36,921 nt of DNA from Gammaproteobacteria bacterium (GCA_024232855.1 JAAEPH010000395.1:1-36921), one strand, 5' to 3'. Shown: positions 25,853-36,746, counted from the first letter of the stretch. A program made the numbers and translations. The notes: generated by a model from the letters alone, not told the origin.

Positions 25853-26560
25853 CTAACCGGCTCGCAGTTCACTGACGAGTTGTTTGGCGGTGTCGGAAGC
25901 AACCGCGGCATCCCGACAATAGGCATCGGCGCCGATAGCTTCACCAAACTCCTGGTTCAGCGGCGCGCCGCCGACCAGGACGATGTAATTGTCGCGAATA
26001 CCCTGTTCCTTCATGGTATCGATGACTACCTTCATGTAGGGCATGGTCGTGGTCAATAGCGCCGACATACCCAGGATTTCGGGCTTGTGTTCTTCGAGTG
26101 CGGCGAGGAAACCTTCCACCGGCGTATTGATACCGAGATCGATCACTTCGAATCCGGCGCCTTCCATCATCATGCAGACCAGGTTTTTACCGATATCGTG
26201 GATATCACCCTTGACCGTACCGATCACCATTTTACCGGCAGTGGGCTGATCGGATACCGATAACAACGGCTTGAGCAGGGTCATCCCCGCCTTCATCGAG
26301 TTTGCGGACATCAATACTTCGGGCACGAACAATATACCGTCGCGGAAATCGATACCGACGATGGTCATGCCCGCAACCAGCGCTTCGTTGAGCACCTTGT
26401 TGGCATCCCAACCACGGTCCAGCAATATCTGGGTACCTTCGGCGACTTCTTCCTTGAGACCGTTGTACAGATCGTCGTGCATTTGCTCGACAAGCTCATC
26501 GTCCGGCAGGGTGTTCAGATCCAGATCGTCTTCGTAGTCGTCGTCTTCGTAGTCTGTCAT
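25853..26560 (-). CDS. Corrinoid (B12-binding) methyl-carrier protein
   Basis: This 235-residue corrinoid protein of the MtbC/MtaC/MtgC type shuttles the methyl group between the substrate methyltransferase and the methyl-THF methyltransferase. The first 30 residues are strongly acidic (DYEDDDYEDDLDL). A helical cap domain (about 23-105) precedes the Rossmann-type B12-binding domain. The axial ligand is H121 in the motif GDIHDIGKNLV (DxHxxG). The SALLTTTMPYMKVVI and VGGAPLNQEFGEAIGAD segments complete the cofactor site. It is the first gene of the minus-strand operon, with GAGGAA 8 bases before the ATG. No second corrinoid protein is present, so this is the natural partner of the MttB-type enzyme at 17608. 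Confidence 0.93.
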   Translation of the reverse strand: MTDYEDDDYEDDLDLNTLPDDELVEQMHDDLYNGLKEEVAEGTQILLDRGWDANKVLNEALVAGMTIVGIDFRDGILFVPEVLMSANSMKAGMTLLKPLLSVSDQPTAGKMVIGTVKGDIHDIGKNLVCMMMEGAGFEVIDLGINTPVEGFLAALEEHKPEILGMSALLTTTMPYMKVVIDTMKEQGIRDNYIVLVGGAPLNQEFGEAIGADAYCRDAAVASDTAKQLVSELRAG

Positions 26561-26962
26561 TTAATATTCCTCACGCGATAGGTAGCCGCCCGAAGAAGCC
26601 ACCATGAACGGCCAGAATAAGTTTTAAACGTTGGCGAGGCTGACTTTGCCGCGACTTCACGTTGCCTTAAAACGACACCGCTTCAAGTCGAGATAGCATT
26701 GATTGCCACTCGATTTTCCGAGATCTAGCCCGGAAATTTCATAAATTTGCGCGAATATCGCGCAGGATATTGTTTTCATAAAGAAATGGGATTTCACAAG
26801 GAAGTTCCCGAAGAAGTCTCGTATCAGTGATTACGAGCGACTGAGGGAATATTTCTTGTGGAATCAATAGACAAGCGAGATTGTGCATTAGTGTGAATTT
26901 TCCGGGCTACAGATTGTTGAGCGAATTCGCAGCCTGGATTAACCCGATAGCAATAAATATTA
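26561..26962. promoter_or_regulatory. Regulatory region upstream of the corrinoid operon, with a 17-bp palindrome
   Basis: No gene is visible in these 402 bases. The region feeds the minus-strand corrinoid operon, and the helical-repeat gene ends at its right border. It is AT-richer than its surroundings. A perfect palindrome, TGCGCGA-ATA-TCGCGCA, spans 26748-26764 and is flanked by AAATTT motifs. This is a candidate regulator site. I cannot place a convincing -35/-10 pair. Confidence 0.4.
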
Positions 26963-28123
26963 TCACCAGATCAACGTTTCCATATCCCGCGTCTGCTGCA
27001 GCATTTCGGAGACGCCCTTGTCTTCGTAAATGCGGCCCGCCTGGTCGAGATAGTTCTTCGCCCGGCCGATCGCGAAATTGGAATTGTAGAGCACCGCAAT
27101 GATATCGGCCTGGCGCTGAAACATCGACCGATCGCTGGTATTGGCAAGGGTTTCGCTGGACTTGATCCTGAATTTCCAGGCGCGTTCGACCTGGCCGATG
27201 CGCAGGTAGTGATGGTAGAGCATCTGGTAATCGCGCGCCTGCGAGGTCTGAATCAAGTCCTGCTGGTGCTGCTTGAACAGATCATTGATCTCACCTTCGA
27301 CCTGCACCAGGTCGCCATCGCTGATCAGGCTGCGATCGAGGTTGTCGAGTAATCGGTGCACATGGGTCATCTGACCGGTAGAGGCAAACAGGCGGGCAGC
27401 CTCGAGGCGCGCCTGCTGCGCCTGGTAGCCGTCGTGCACCTTGTCGTGTAGCGACGCCAGCGCCTCCCAGGCATCGGCGGCGGCACCGTAACGCCGAATG
27501 CCCAGATTTTCATCGATGACGGCTTGCAGGTTCTCGTTTACACCCTGGTAATAACCTCGTGCAATCGAGTTACGCGCCTGCCACAGCTGGTCGTAGGTGT
27601 TGGAGGCGCGGCGCGCCAGTTCACGCGCGCGGATATTGAGTTGCCCGAGCAACTGGTAACAACGCGCGGTGCCGAGCACGTTATCCCGCGACATGGTCAG
27701 GTAAAGCGCTTCCTGCAGATAGATCTCGGCCGCCGCCAACTCCTGCTGATTGATCGCCACCTCACCGAGTAATAACAGGGTATCGCCGGGCCTGTCCTGG
27801 TCGTCCTGCGACACCGCGGCGGCGGCTACTTCCAGCAACAGGGTGCGCGCCGGTGCGAATTTCCGTTGATGCAGGAAATCGCGTATCTGGCGGTCGCGCC
27901 GGGCATCGTCGAGTTCGAGGCGCGCCATTTCGCCGTCGATGTCAAACTCGGCCTGATCCACGGGGGGTTGCCAGTGCTGGAAGTACATCGGTGCGGTGCT
28001 ACTCGCCTCGATGCCCGGTTCGACCGGGTCGTCACGCAACAGGAAGAAATGCGCCGCGACCAGTACCGCAAGCACCGGTACCGTGGTTACCGCGTGATCG
28101 GGTATATGGCGTCTCCAGTTCAT
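26963..28123 (-). CDS. Membrane-anchored helical-repeat (TPR-like) protein of unknown function
   Basis: This 386-residue protein has one N-terminal hydrophobic segment (residues about 11-29, HAVTTVPVLAVLVAAHFFLL) followed by a soluble all-helical domain. The helices form degenerate pairs resembling TPRs, for example LLLLGEVAINQQELAAAEIYLQEALYL and the GTARCYQLLGQLNIRARELARRASN region. There is no enzymatic motif. The topology suggests an inner-membrane anchor with the repeat domain in the periplasm, possibly for protein-protein contacts. ATG 28123 is the only good start. It shares about 84 bases of divergent upstream region with the hydrolase gene. Family not recognised beyond TPR-like. Confidence 0.68.
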   Translation of the reverse strand: MNWRRHIPDHAVTTVPVLAVLVAAHFFLLRDDPVEPGIEASSTAPMYFQHWQPPVDQAEFDIDGEMARLELDDARRDRQIRDFLHQRKFAPARTLLLEVAAAAVSQDDQDRPGDTLLLLGEVAINQQELAAAEIYLQEALYLTMSRDNVLGTARCYQLLGQLNIRARELARRASNTYDQLWQARNSIARGYYQGVNENLQAVIDENLGIRRYGAAADAWEALASLHDKVHDGYQAQQARLEAARLFASTGQMTHVHRLLDNLDRSLISDGDLVQVEGEINDLFKQHQQDLIQTSQARDYQMLYHHYLRIGQVERAWKFRIKSSETLANTSDRSMFQRQADIIAVLYNSNFAIGRAKNYLDQAGRIYEDKGVSEMLQQTRDMETLIW

Positions 28124-28207
28124 GATTCAGATCATATTACGCCGCTCGCGATCCAATGCAAGGCGGCGCGGGCTGCCAAAAGCGGCGTGAATTGCTAACA
28201 TAGGGCC

Positions 28208-29122
28208 ATGAACAAACCCGCCCTGGACGCCGAAATCTCGAGCTTCATCGACCGCTACCTGGCGGTTTCGGGGCTATCGACCAGCACCAGCGTGGCCCGG
28301 CAACGCATCGACTACGAAGCCATGGTGCGGCAGTTCAGATTCGCGCACCCCGCCGGCATAAGTACTCGTGACAGCCGCCTCGCCGGTCGGCACGGTGATA
28401 TTCCATTACGCCATTACCGTTACGGCAGCGGCAACGACAACGCCCTGATCCTGTTCATTCACGGCGGCGGCTTTATCCTCGGCAGCCTCGATTCGCACGA
28501 CGATATCTGCGCCGAACTGTGTGCCGCCAGCGGCTACGACCTGGTGTCGGTAGACTACCGCCTGTCACCCGAGCATCTCCATCCGACCCATCTCGACGAT
28601 ATCGAAGATGCGTTTCACGGTTGCCGGCATGACAACACCATCCTCGTCGGCGCCTCCGCCGGCGGCACGTTGTCGGCGGCGCTTTGCCATCGTCTGAAAT
28701 CGAAACCTCTCTCCCCGGCCGGCCAGGTATTGATATACCCGGGTCTCGGTGGCGAATGTTTCGATCTCGATTCCTACCGTGACAACGCCGAGGCGCCACT
28801 GCTGAGCACGGCGGACATACGCTTTTATCGCGGCACTCGCTGCGCCGGCGACAGCCTGCCGCTGGACGATCCCGAGTTTTACCCCCTGGTCGCCACGGAT
28901 TTCGAGCGTACCGCGCCAACCATTGCCATTTCCGCCGATATCGATCCGCTGCGCGACGATGCGCGCCTGTACGTCGAGAAACTACAAGACGCAGGGATTT
29001 CGGCGCGATGGATCAACGAACCGGGGCTGGTACACGACTACCTGCGCGCACGCCACGTCAGCGCCGTTGCCGGCGCCGCCTTCGCACGTATCGGCAACGC
29101 CATCAAGGAACTCGCCACCTGA
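28208..29122 (+). CDS. Alpha/beta hydrolase, HSL/esterase family
   Basis: This 304-residue carboxylesterase of the hormone-sensitive-lipase group carries the oxyanion-hole motif FIHGGGFILGSLDSHD (about 83-98). The nucleophile elbow is GASAGG, with its Ser near residue 151. The likely acid is in SADIDPLRDDA, and the catalytic His is in GLVHDYLRARH (near residue 277). It is cytoplasmic, with no signal peptide. Such enzymes hydrolyse short-chain esters; the natural substrate is unknown. It precedes, on the same strand, the LysR-type gene 143 bases away. An AT-rich block separates them, so they are probably separate transcripts. Confidence 0.86.
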   Translation: MNKPALDAEISSFIDRYLAVSGLSTSTSVARQRIDYEAMVRQFRFAHPAGISTRDSRLAGRHGDIPLRHYRYGSGNDNALILFIHGGGFILGSLDSHDDICAELCAASGYDLVSVDYRLSPEHLHPTHLDDIEDAFHGCRHDNTILVGASAGGTLSAALCHRLKSKPLSPAGQVLIYPGLGGECFDLDSYRDNAEAPLLSTADIRFYRGTRCAGDSLPLDDPEFYPLVATDFERTAPTIAISADIDPLRDDARLYVEKLQDAGISARWINEPGLVHDYLRARHVSAVAGAAFARIGNAIKELAT

Positions 29123-29265
29123 CCCGGTGGGTCATTCCCCGATGCTTTAAGGAACGACGGAGGGAGAGTTGCAAACTAATTCTGGTTCGGATAATCTCTG
29201 ATAATGCAAATCTCACCAAATATGTCGATTTATTATTATATTGGATAAATTTTACTTATTGATTG

Positions 29266-30180
29266 ATGTTTAAGAAGAGACTTCCTCCACTCGAACCGCT
29301 GATCGCCTTTGAAGCTGCGGCGCGCCTGCTGAGCTTCACCCGCGCCGGCGAAGAGTTACACCTGTCGCAGGCAGCCATCAGCCAGCAGATTCGCAGCCTC
29401 GAAAGCAGCCTGCAGGTGCGCCTGTTCACGCGTTCGCATCGCGCGGTGCAGTTGACCAACGAAGGCCGCGAGTACCAGCACACCGTCGCCGCGATACTGA
29501 AACAGTTGGTCGGCGCCACCACGGATATACAGAATGTCGAGTTCAGCCGGCATCTTGTCATCGGTTGTGACCAGGCGTTAGCGGCACAGTGGTTGAGTCC
29601 ACGCTTCGCGCAGTTACGGCAGTTGCTGCCCGCCGTGGCGCTGCGCATCATCGCCTCCGATGACTATAGCGAAAGCCTCGGCCCCGAGATTCAGGCGGCC
29701 GTTTTACACGGTGACGGCCAATGGCCCGGTTTTCACGCGCAGCGCCTGTACGCGGAAGAGGTTTTCCCGGTCTGCAGCCCCGACTACCCGCATCAACAGG
29801 CACAACAAGACTGGGCTGGCTGGTTATTGCAAGCTCAGTTGATCGATCTCGTCGACAACCACTGGAACTGGATAAACTGGCGCCTGTGGCTGAGCGGCAA
29901 CAACATCGAGGAACCGCTGGGCAATCGCAACCTGCATATAAACAGCTACCCGCTGGTGATCGATGCGGCCTGTGCCGGCCTCGGCGTCGCTCTCGGCTGG
30001 GCCGGCCTGGTGGATGATTTAATTGAGCAAGGCCGACTGGTGCGCCCGCTTACGCAATCGTTAAGAACCGAACTCGGTTATTACTTTATATGCCGCGACA
30101 ACCTGCAGGACGATGAAACCATCGCGCAACTCAGAAACTGGCTGTTCGAGGAATTCGCGACAAGCCGCGACTGTAAATGA
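29266..30180 (+). CDS. LysR-type transcriptional regulator (GcvA-like)
   Basis: This 304-residue LysR regulator starts at ATG 29266 (the frame is also open from TTG 29263). The winged helix-turn-helix (about 6-65) reads FKKRLPPLEPLIAFEAAARLLSFTRAGEELHLSQAAISQQIRSLE, very like the GcvA/AmpR subgroup (PPL--L-AFEAAAR motif). The effector-binding domain follows (about 90-300). It may regulate a neighbouring gene, but the target is not evident; the hydrolase upstream is on the same strand rather than divergent. The upstream AT-rich stretch (29180-29262) is the likely promoter. It converges with ubiA with 17 bases between stops. Confidence 0.87.
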   Translation: MFKKRLPPLEPLIAFEAAARLLSFTRAGEELHLSQAAISQQIRSLESSLQVRLFTRSHRAVQLTNEGREYQHTVAAILKQLVGATTDIQNVEFSRHLVIGCDQALAAQWLSPRFAQLRQLLPAVALRIIASDDYSESLGPEIQAAVLHGDGQWPGFHAQRLYAEEVFPVCSPDYPHQQAQQDWAGWLLQAQLIDLVDNHWNWINWRLWLSGNNIEEPLGNRNLHINSYPLVIDAACAGLGVALGWAGLVDDLIEQGRLVRPLTQSLRTELGYYFICRDNLQDDETIAQLRNWLFEEFATSRDCK

Positions 30181-30197
30181 ATACGCCGGTGCGGCGC

Positions 30198-31100
30198 CTA
30201 CAGCGAGTAGTAGTGCCCCATGATGCCGACAAACACCACGGCGCCGACCCAGTGATTGTTGAGAAAGGCGTTGAAGCAATGCTCCGGCACGCGATCGTTG
30301 ATCAGAAACTGCTGGTAGGCCAGCAACAACGCCGCCGCGCCGAGGGCAAGGAAGTAAATCCGGGAAAATTCGAGATCGAGCCCGACGAGGATCATCGCCA
30401 GCACGAACAGGGCCTGCAACAGGGCGATCATCAGGCGGTCGTGGTCGCCGAACAGGATCGCCGTCGACTTGACCCCGATCTTCAGGTCGTCTTCGCGGTC
30501 GACCATGCTGTACATGGTGTCGTAGGCAACCGCCCATACCAGCGTCGCCACGTACAACAACCAGGCTATTTTGGGCAGCGTGTTGGTCTGCGCGGCAAAA
30601 GCCATCGGCACTGCCCACCCGAAAGCGGCGCCCATATGCACCTGAGGAAGGTAGTGATAGCGTTTCATGAACGGGTAACTTGCTGCCAGCAGTATGCCGC
30701 CGAAAGACAGCAGGATAGTCAGGCGGTTGAGCGTCAACACCAGCAAAAACGCGAGTAAACCGAGTACCGCGAACACCGCCAGCGCCTCGCGCGGCGTAAT
30801 CTTGCCGCTGGTCAACGGCCGTTCACGGGTGCGCGCCACGTGCCGGTCGATATCGCGGTCGGCATAGTCATTGATCGCGCAGCCGGCCGAACGCATCAGG
30901 AAAACACCGCTGACAAAAACAAACAGAACCCAGCCATCGGGGCCGCCCTCGCCGGCAATGGTCAGCGCCCACAGGGTCGGCCATAGCAGCAGATAAGTGC
31001 CGATCGGCCGGCCGAAGCGAATCAACTCGGCATAGAGGCGCAGCCTGGCGCTGACCTCGGGAGGTAATTCAGGAATGCTCAGGTCTGCAAGTTTCACCAA
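30198..31100 (-). CDS. ubiA: 4-hydroxybenzoate octaprenyltransferase
   Basis: UbiA, 300 residues with about eight or nine membrane helices, prenylates 4-hydroxybenzoate in the inner membrane in ubiquinone synthesis. The first Asp-rich motif is [23 protein letters not shown] (Mg-pyrophosphate binding). The second is [22 protein letters not shown]. Both are intact. The N-terminus has [21 protein letters not shown], typical of the gammaproteobacterial protein. No ubiC adjoins it. Its start lies divergent from the carbonic-anhydrase-like gene, with about 60 bases between the two starts. Confidence 0.95.
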   Translation of the reverse strand: MVKLADLSIPELPPEVSARLRLYAELIRFGRPIGTYLLLWPTLWALTIAGEGGPDGWVLFVFVSGVFLMRSAGCAINDYADRDIDRHVARTRERPLTSGKITPREALAVFAVLGLLAFLLVLTLNRLTILLSFGGILLAASYPFMKRYHYLPQVHMGAAFGWAVPMAFAAQTNTLPKIAWLLYVATLVWAVAYDTMYSMVDREDDLKIGVKSTAILFGDHDRLMIALLQALFVLAMILVGLDLEFSRIYFLALGAAALLLAYQQFLINDRVPEHCFNAFLNNHWVGAVVFVGIMGHYYSL

Positions 31101-31161
31101 AAACCGATGCGCGTCGCGAAAAAATCGTTACTATACGCGTTTCTTCGGGCGAGGCGAAACA

Positions 31162-31680
31162 ATGATTCGCAGTTTCCGGGGTATAACCCCGAGTATTGGC
31201 GCGAACTGCTATATCGACGAATCGGCCGTCGTCATCGGCGATGTCGAAATGGGCGAAAACTGCTCGATCTGGCCGCTGACCGTGATTCGCGGCGACGTCA
31301 ACAGGATTCGCATCGGCGACAACACCAATATTCAGGACGGCAGCGTGCTGCACGTCACGCACCAGGGTGAATTCAGCCCCGAGGGCGCACAGTTGCACAT
31401 CGGCAACCAGGTGACCATCGGTCACAAGGTGCTGTTGCACGGCTGTCGTATCGGCAGCCAGTGCCTGGTCGGCATGGGCTCCATCGTCGCCGATAACGTG
31501 CTCGTCGAGGACCGGGTCATGATCGGCTCCGGCAGCCTGGTGCCGCCAAACAAGCGGCTCGAGTCCGGCTATCTTTACCTCGGTAACCCGGTCGTGCAGA
31601 AACGGCCTCTGAGCGAACGTGAAATCGAGTTCCTGTCCTACGTGGCGGATCACTACATCCTGCTCAAACAATCCTACTGA
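31162..31680 (+). CDS. Gamma-class carbonic anhydrase-like hexapeptide protein (YrdA family)
   Basis: This 172-residue left-handed beta-helix protein has the hexapeptide-repeat pattern (SIGANCYIDESAVVIGDVEMGENCSIWPLTVIRGD), and a C-terminal helix from about residue 145. Metal-binding histidines expected in the family are visible (LHVTHQGEF, GHKVLLHGC). YrdA-family proteins are putative gamma-carbonic anhydrases, of uncertain activity in bacteria. I chose ATG 31162, preceded by GAGGCG, over the longer open frame from 31075, which would run into the ubiA start region and adds non-family residues. Confidence 0.9.
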   Translation: MIRSFRGITPSIGANCYIDESAVVIGDVEMGENCSIWPLTVIRGDVNRIRIGDNTNIQDGSVLHVTHQGEFSPEGAQLHIGNQVTIGHKVLLHGCRIGSQCLVGMGSIVADNVLVEDRVMIGSGSLVPPNKRLESGYLYLGNPVVQKRPLSEREIEFLSYVADHYILLKQSY

Positions 31681-31787
31681 GGTTGGATCGATGAATTTTC
31701 CGGGTTAGTGAGATAAGTACCAATACGCCCCCGAAACTAAAGGAAAACACCAATCTCGAGGTTTCCCCCGAACCTGCCCCGATTTTC

Positions 31788-31814
31788 TCCCGGCTTTATC
31801 CCGGCTTTATCCCG
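31788..31814. repeat. Short tandem repeat (11-base unit) in an intergenic region
   Basis: The unit TCCCGGCTTTA occurs at 31788-31798 and 31799-31809, with the first five bases repeated again to 31814. The surrounding sequence between the carbonic-anhydrase-like gene and the small hypothetical is AT-rich with no gene. A small inverted ACAGA/TCTGT follows at about 31815-31830. Confidence 0.6.
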
Positions 31815-31925
31815 ACAGAAAAAAGTCTGTTTCTTTAGAAATCTGGAAATTTTTAGCTATAAGAGTAGTTACAGGCCGCATAAAACATGCATTTTTTCCA
31901 GTAACTTGATAACTTGATAAGGATA

Positions 31926-32168
31926 ATGTCGGAAATGAAGGTTATAAGATCAAACACGAAGGCTTCGTCGGCAAGCGCAAAGCTCCGCAACTTTGATCTA
32001 TCGGTCGAAGAGATAAGGATTATGAAGGCCATCAAGGAAATGGCCGAGGCATTTGAGCGAATTTCCGTGAGTAACCCGGATCCCTCGCGGCTCGACTTCT
32101 ATGGCTACGAAATCAAGAAACTCGAAGAGAGGCTCGACGATATCCGCGAAAACACCCTGATTCGATAG
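31926..32168 (+). CDS. Hypothetical 80-residue protein
   Basis: I do not recognise the family. The likely start is ATG 31926 (the frame also reaches TTG 31914); an AAGGATA precedes it. ATG 31935 is a second option with better spacing. The product is hydrophilic and predicted helical (VEEIRIMKAIKEMAEAFERI, EIKKLEERLDDI), like a small coiled-coil or dimerising protein, with no Cys, signal or membrane segment. It is convergent with the LysR remnant. The upstream sequence carries a tandem AACTTGAT repeat (31903-31918) close to the start, which may be part of its promoter or a regulator site. Confidence 0.5.
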   Translation: MSEMKVIRSNTKASSASAKLRNFDLSVEEIRIMKAIKEMAEAFERISVSNPDPSRLDFYGYEIKKLEERLDDIRENTLIR

Positions 32169-32177
32169 CAGCAGTAG

Positions 32178-32981
32178 CTAATGGCCCTCCCACTGGCTGG
32201 CGATTTCTCGCAGGCCGTCGAGCGCGAGATTGAGCGTCTCCCTGAAACGCGCCACCGCGGGGTAAACCACGTAGGCCGGGCGCTGCATGGTCGGCGCCCC
32301 GGTGACCAGGTACAACTCGCCGCGATCGATAGCGGGTTGCACCACGCGCATCGGGAAATAACCCGAGCCGCCGTTCTGGCGAATGTATTCGAGCCCAAGC
32401 GAACCCAGCCCGACCGAAATTGCCGGCGTATCCATATCGGGAAAAGCTTCACCGTGGCGCCGCCGGAACTCCGCCCCCCAGTCGACAAACACGTAATCCT
32501 CGATCCAGCCCTCGCTTACTTCCCGCTGATCGGTAGCTACCAGGATCAGGGTTTCCTCAAGTAAATTCTCGATCACGAGGCCCGGCGTCTGGCGCGGGTT
32601 GTACATCACGCCGATGTCGAGCAGACCGTCGGAGAGCTGACGCATCAGGCTCGGCGAATAGTCCGCTTCGACGTGAATCGCCACGTCTCCGGCATTATGC
32701 CGCATCCATGGAATCCACTTGAGGATAAGGCTATCCCACAGGCTCACCTGGGAACCGAGGCCAATACCGTGACTGAAGTTTTCCGGTAGTGAAACGCGCT
32801 GCTGCGCCTGTTGCCAAAGTCTTTGTATATTGAGCGCATACTCGCGGAAATGCTGGCCGGCCGAGGTCAACTCGACCCCGGAATGACCGCGCTTGAACAG
32901 TATCCTGCCGAAACGATCTTCCATCGTCTTGACGCGGGCGCTCACGGTGGACTGGGTAACGTGCAGATTTTCGGCGGCGAC
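32178..32981 (-). pseudogene. LysR-type regulator lacking its N-terminus (5' deletion)
   Basis: The reading continues to the effector domain (SHGIGLGSQVSLWDSLILKWIPWMRH, then PGLVIENLLEETLILVATDQREVSEGW) and ends as a full LysR regulator would. The helix-turn-helix begins abruptly at about VAAENLHVTQSTVSARVKTMEDRFGRILF, the second half of the family's DNA-binding domain. The first 20-30 residues are missing, and no ATG exists upstream; the frame runs only to a stop near 33031. The only internal start is GTG 32945, inside the recognition helix. The break falls where the divergent EamA gene starts its own conserved part, so one deletion probably removed both. I consider it non-functional unless the sequence is misassembled. 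Confidence 0.72.
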
Positions 32982-33863
32982 TATTCGGTCCTGCAGATCG
33001 TCTATACGCGCGGCATTTTCGCGATGATTCTGTTACTGGTCCTGTTTTACTTCATGCGTGAGCATATTCCGCTGGTTTCGAAGCGACCCCTGATGATGCT
33101 TTGTCGCGGACTGTTCGGCTTTTCGTCCTATACCTGCTACTACCTCGCCGTCGCCGCGATGCCGCTGGCCGAAGTGGTGACGATCACTTTTACCATGCCC
33201 CTGTTCGTCACCGCCATGTCCGCGCTAATCCTGCGGGAAAAGGTGGGTATCCGCCGCTGGGGTGCGGTTGTCGTCGGCTTCGCCGGTGTCTTGATCATTT
33301 TATCGCCACGGGGAGAGTTCAACCCGCTGGCGGTAGGCTTCGCGTTTTTGGCGGCGATTACCTACGCCAGCCAGACCATATTCACCCGCTTCCTCGGCAG
33401 TCACGATCACCCCCTGACCATCGCCTTCAGCGCCATCTTCGTCTTCACCTGCGCCAGCGGGATCCTGAGCCTGTTGATGTACAGCGGGGTGCTGACGATT
33501 TCGTCGAGTCATCCCTCGCTCGCCTTCTTCGGACGCGACTGGATCATGCCGGCAGGTTTCGATTTTCTGCTGATGCTGGTGATCGGGGTAATCGCCGCAG
33601 TCGGGTTCTACTGCCTGTCGCAGGCCTATTGCGTTTCCGAGGCGAGCGCGATTGCGCCCTTCGAGTTTACCTATATCCTGTGGGCGGTTTTTTTCGGCAT
33701 GCTGCTGTGGAATGAAGTTCCGGGGCCGACCACATTTATCGGCATTGTGGTGCTGGTTTCCAGCAGTCTCTATATCTGGTACCGGGAACGCAGTATCGGT
33801 CTCGAGGAAACGGCGGTGTTACCGGTTCAGGCATCGGCTATCGCGCAACAGGATCAATCCTGA
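32973..33863 (+). pseudogene. EamA/DMT transporter lacking its N-terminus (5' deletion)
   Basis: The conserved transporter reading begins abruptly at GGDYSVLQIVYTRGIFAMILLLVLFY. Nine or so transmembrane helices follow, ending at WYRERSIGLEETAVLP. Typical EamA proteins carry about 25-30 more residues (helix 1) before this point. The frame is open further upstream, but that part is antisense to the LysR remnant and unlike a membrane protein. It could still be translated from a non-native TTG or ATG within that antisense region. The loss of helix 1 and the presumed promoter suggests an inactive gene. Substrate not inferable. Confidence 0.7.
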
Positions 33864-33905
33864 CCGCTGGTGATGAAACCGGCGCTTGCCCTGTCAGTCA
33901 TCTAT

Positions 33906-36093
<2,188 letters not shown>

Positions 36094-36106
36094 TTAATCT
36101 TCTTCG

Positions 36107-36361
36107 CTAGTTGACCACGCTGACAAAGGTACGGTTGTGACGACCCTTGACCTTGAATTCGACCTTGCCCTCGGATTTCGCGTACAGGGTGTGGTCCTTG
36201 CCGCAACCGACGTTGTCTCCGGGGTGGAATTTGGTGCCGCGCTGACGTACCAGGATGTTGCCCGGGATCACGACTTCACCGCCGAATTTCTTGACGCCCA
36301 ACCGTTTGGATTCTGAATCGCGACCGTTGCGGGTACTGCCCGCCGCTTTCTTATGTGCCAT
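36107..36361 (-). CDS. rpmA: 50S ribosomal protein L27
   Basis: L27, 84 residues, is a small basic protein near the peptidyl transferase centre; its N-terminus contacts the tRNA ends. The sequence begins [29 protein letters not shown] and shows [23 protein letters not shown], characteristic of L27. It starts 9 bases after rplU stops. Confidence 0.98.
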   Translation of the reverse strand: MAHKKAAGSTRNGRDSESKRLGVKKFGGEVVIPGNILVRQRGTKFHPGDNVGCGKDHTLYAKSEGKVEFKVKGRHNRTFVSVVN

Positions 36362-36370
36362 TTTGAGAAC

Positions 36371-36682
36371 CTATGCCTTTATTTCGGTTACTTCGATTTC
36401 AGTATAGCTTTGACGATGACCCATCTGCCGGCGCGAGTGCTTGCGGCGGCGAAACTTGATGATTTCAACCTTGTCGCCACGGCCATGCGCCGTGATTTTG
36501 GCAGTCACGGTAGCCTTGTCGAGCGTCGGTGAGCCCACCTGAACCTTATCGCCGTCGGCAACCATGAGGACGTTGTCGAGCTTGACGGTCGAGCCTTCTT
36601 CGCCGGTCAGCTTTTCCACGCGCAGGGTTTCTCCCTGGGTTACCTTATACTGTTTTCCGCCGGTGGCGATGACAGCGTACAT
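36371..36682 (-). CDS. rplU: 50S ribosomal protein L21
   Basis: L21, 103 residues, starting [25 protein letters not shown], which is the invariant opening of the family. The frame is open eight codons further, but ATG 36682 with CGGAG upstream is the standard start. Basic C-terminal [16 protein letters not shown] is typical of its rRNA-binding surface. It is the first gene of the rplU-rpmA transcript. Confidence 0.97.
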   Translation of the reverse strand: MYAVIATGGKQYKVTQGETLRVEKLTGEEGSTVKLDNVLMVADGDKVQVGSPTLDKATVTAKITAHGRGDKVEIIKFRRRKHSRRQMGHRQSYTEIEVTEIKA

Positions 36683-36717
36683 GTGTGACTCCGAAGCTAT
36701 ACTCAAAAAGGGGGCGA

Positions 36718-36746
36718 ATTCTAGCCGCTGGCGGGGTGCAGGTCAA
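36718..36746 (-). promoter_or_regulatory. Strong sigma-70-type promoter of rplU-rpmA
   Basis: Read on the minus strand, TTGACC (36746-36741) and TAGAAT (36723-36718) are separated by exactly 17 bases. Both match consensus closely, with rplU ATG at 36682 about 35 bases downstream. This is the best promoter in the window. Confidence 0.82.
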
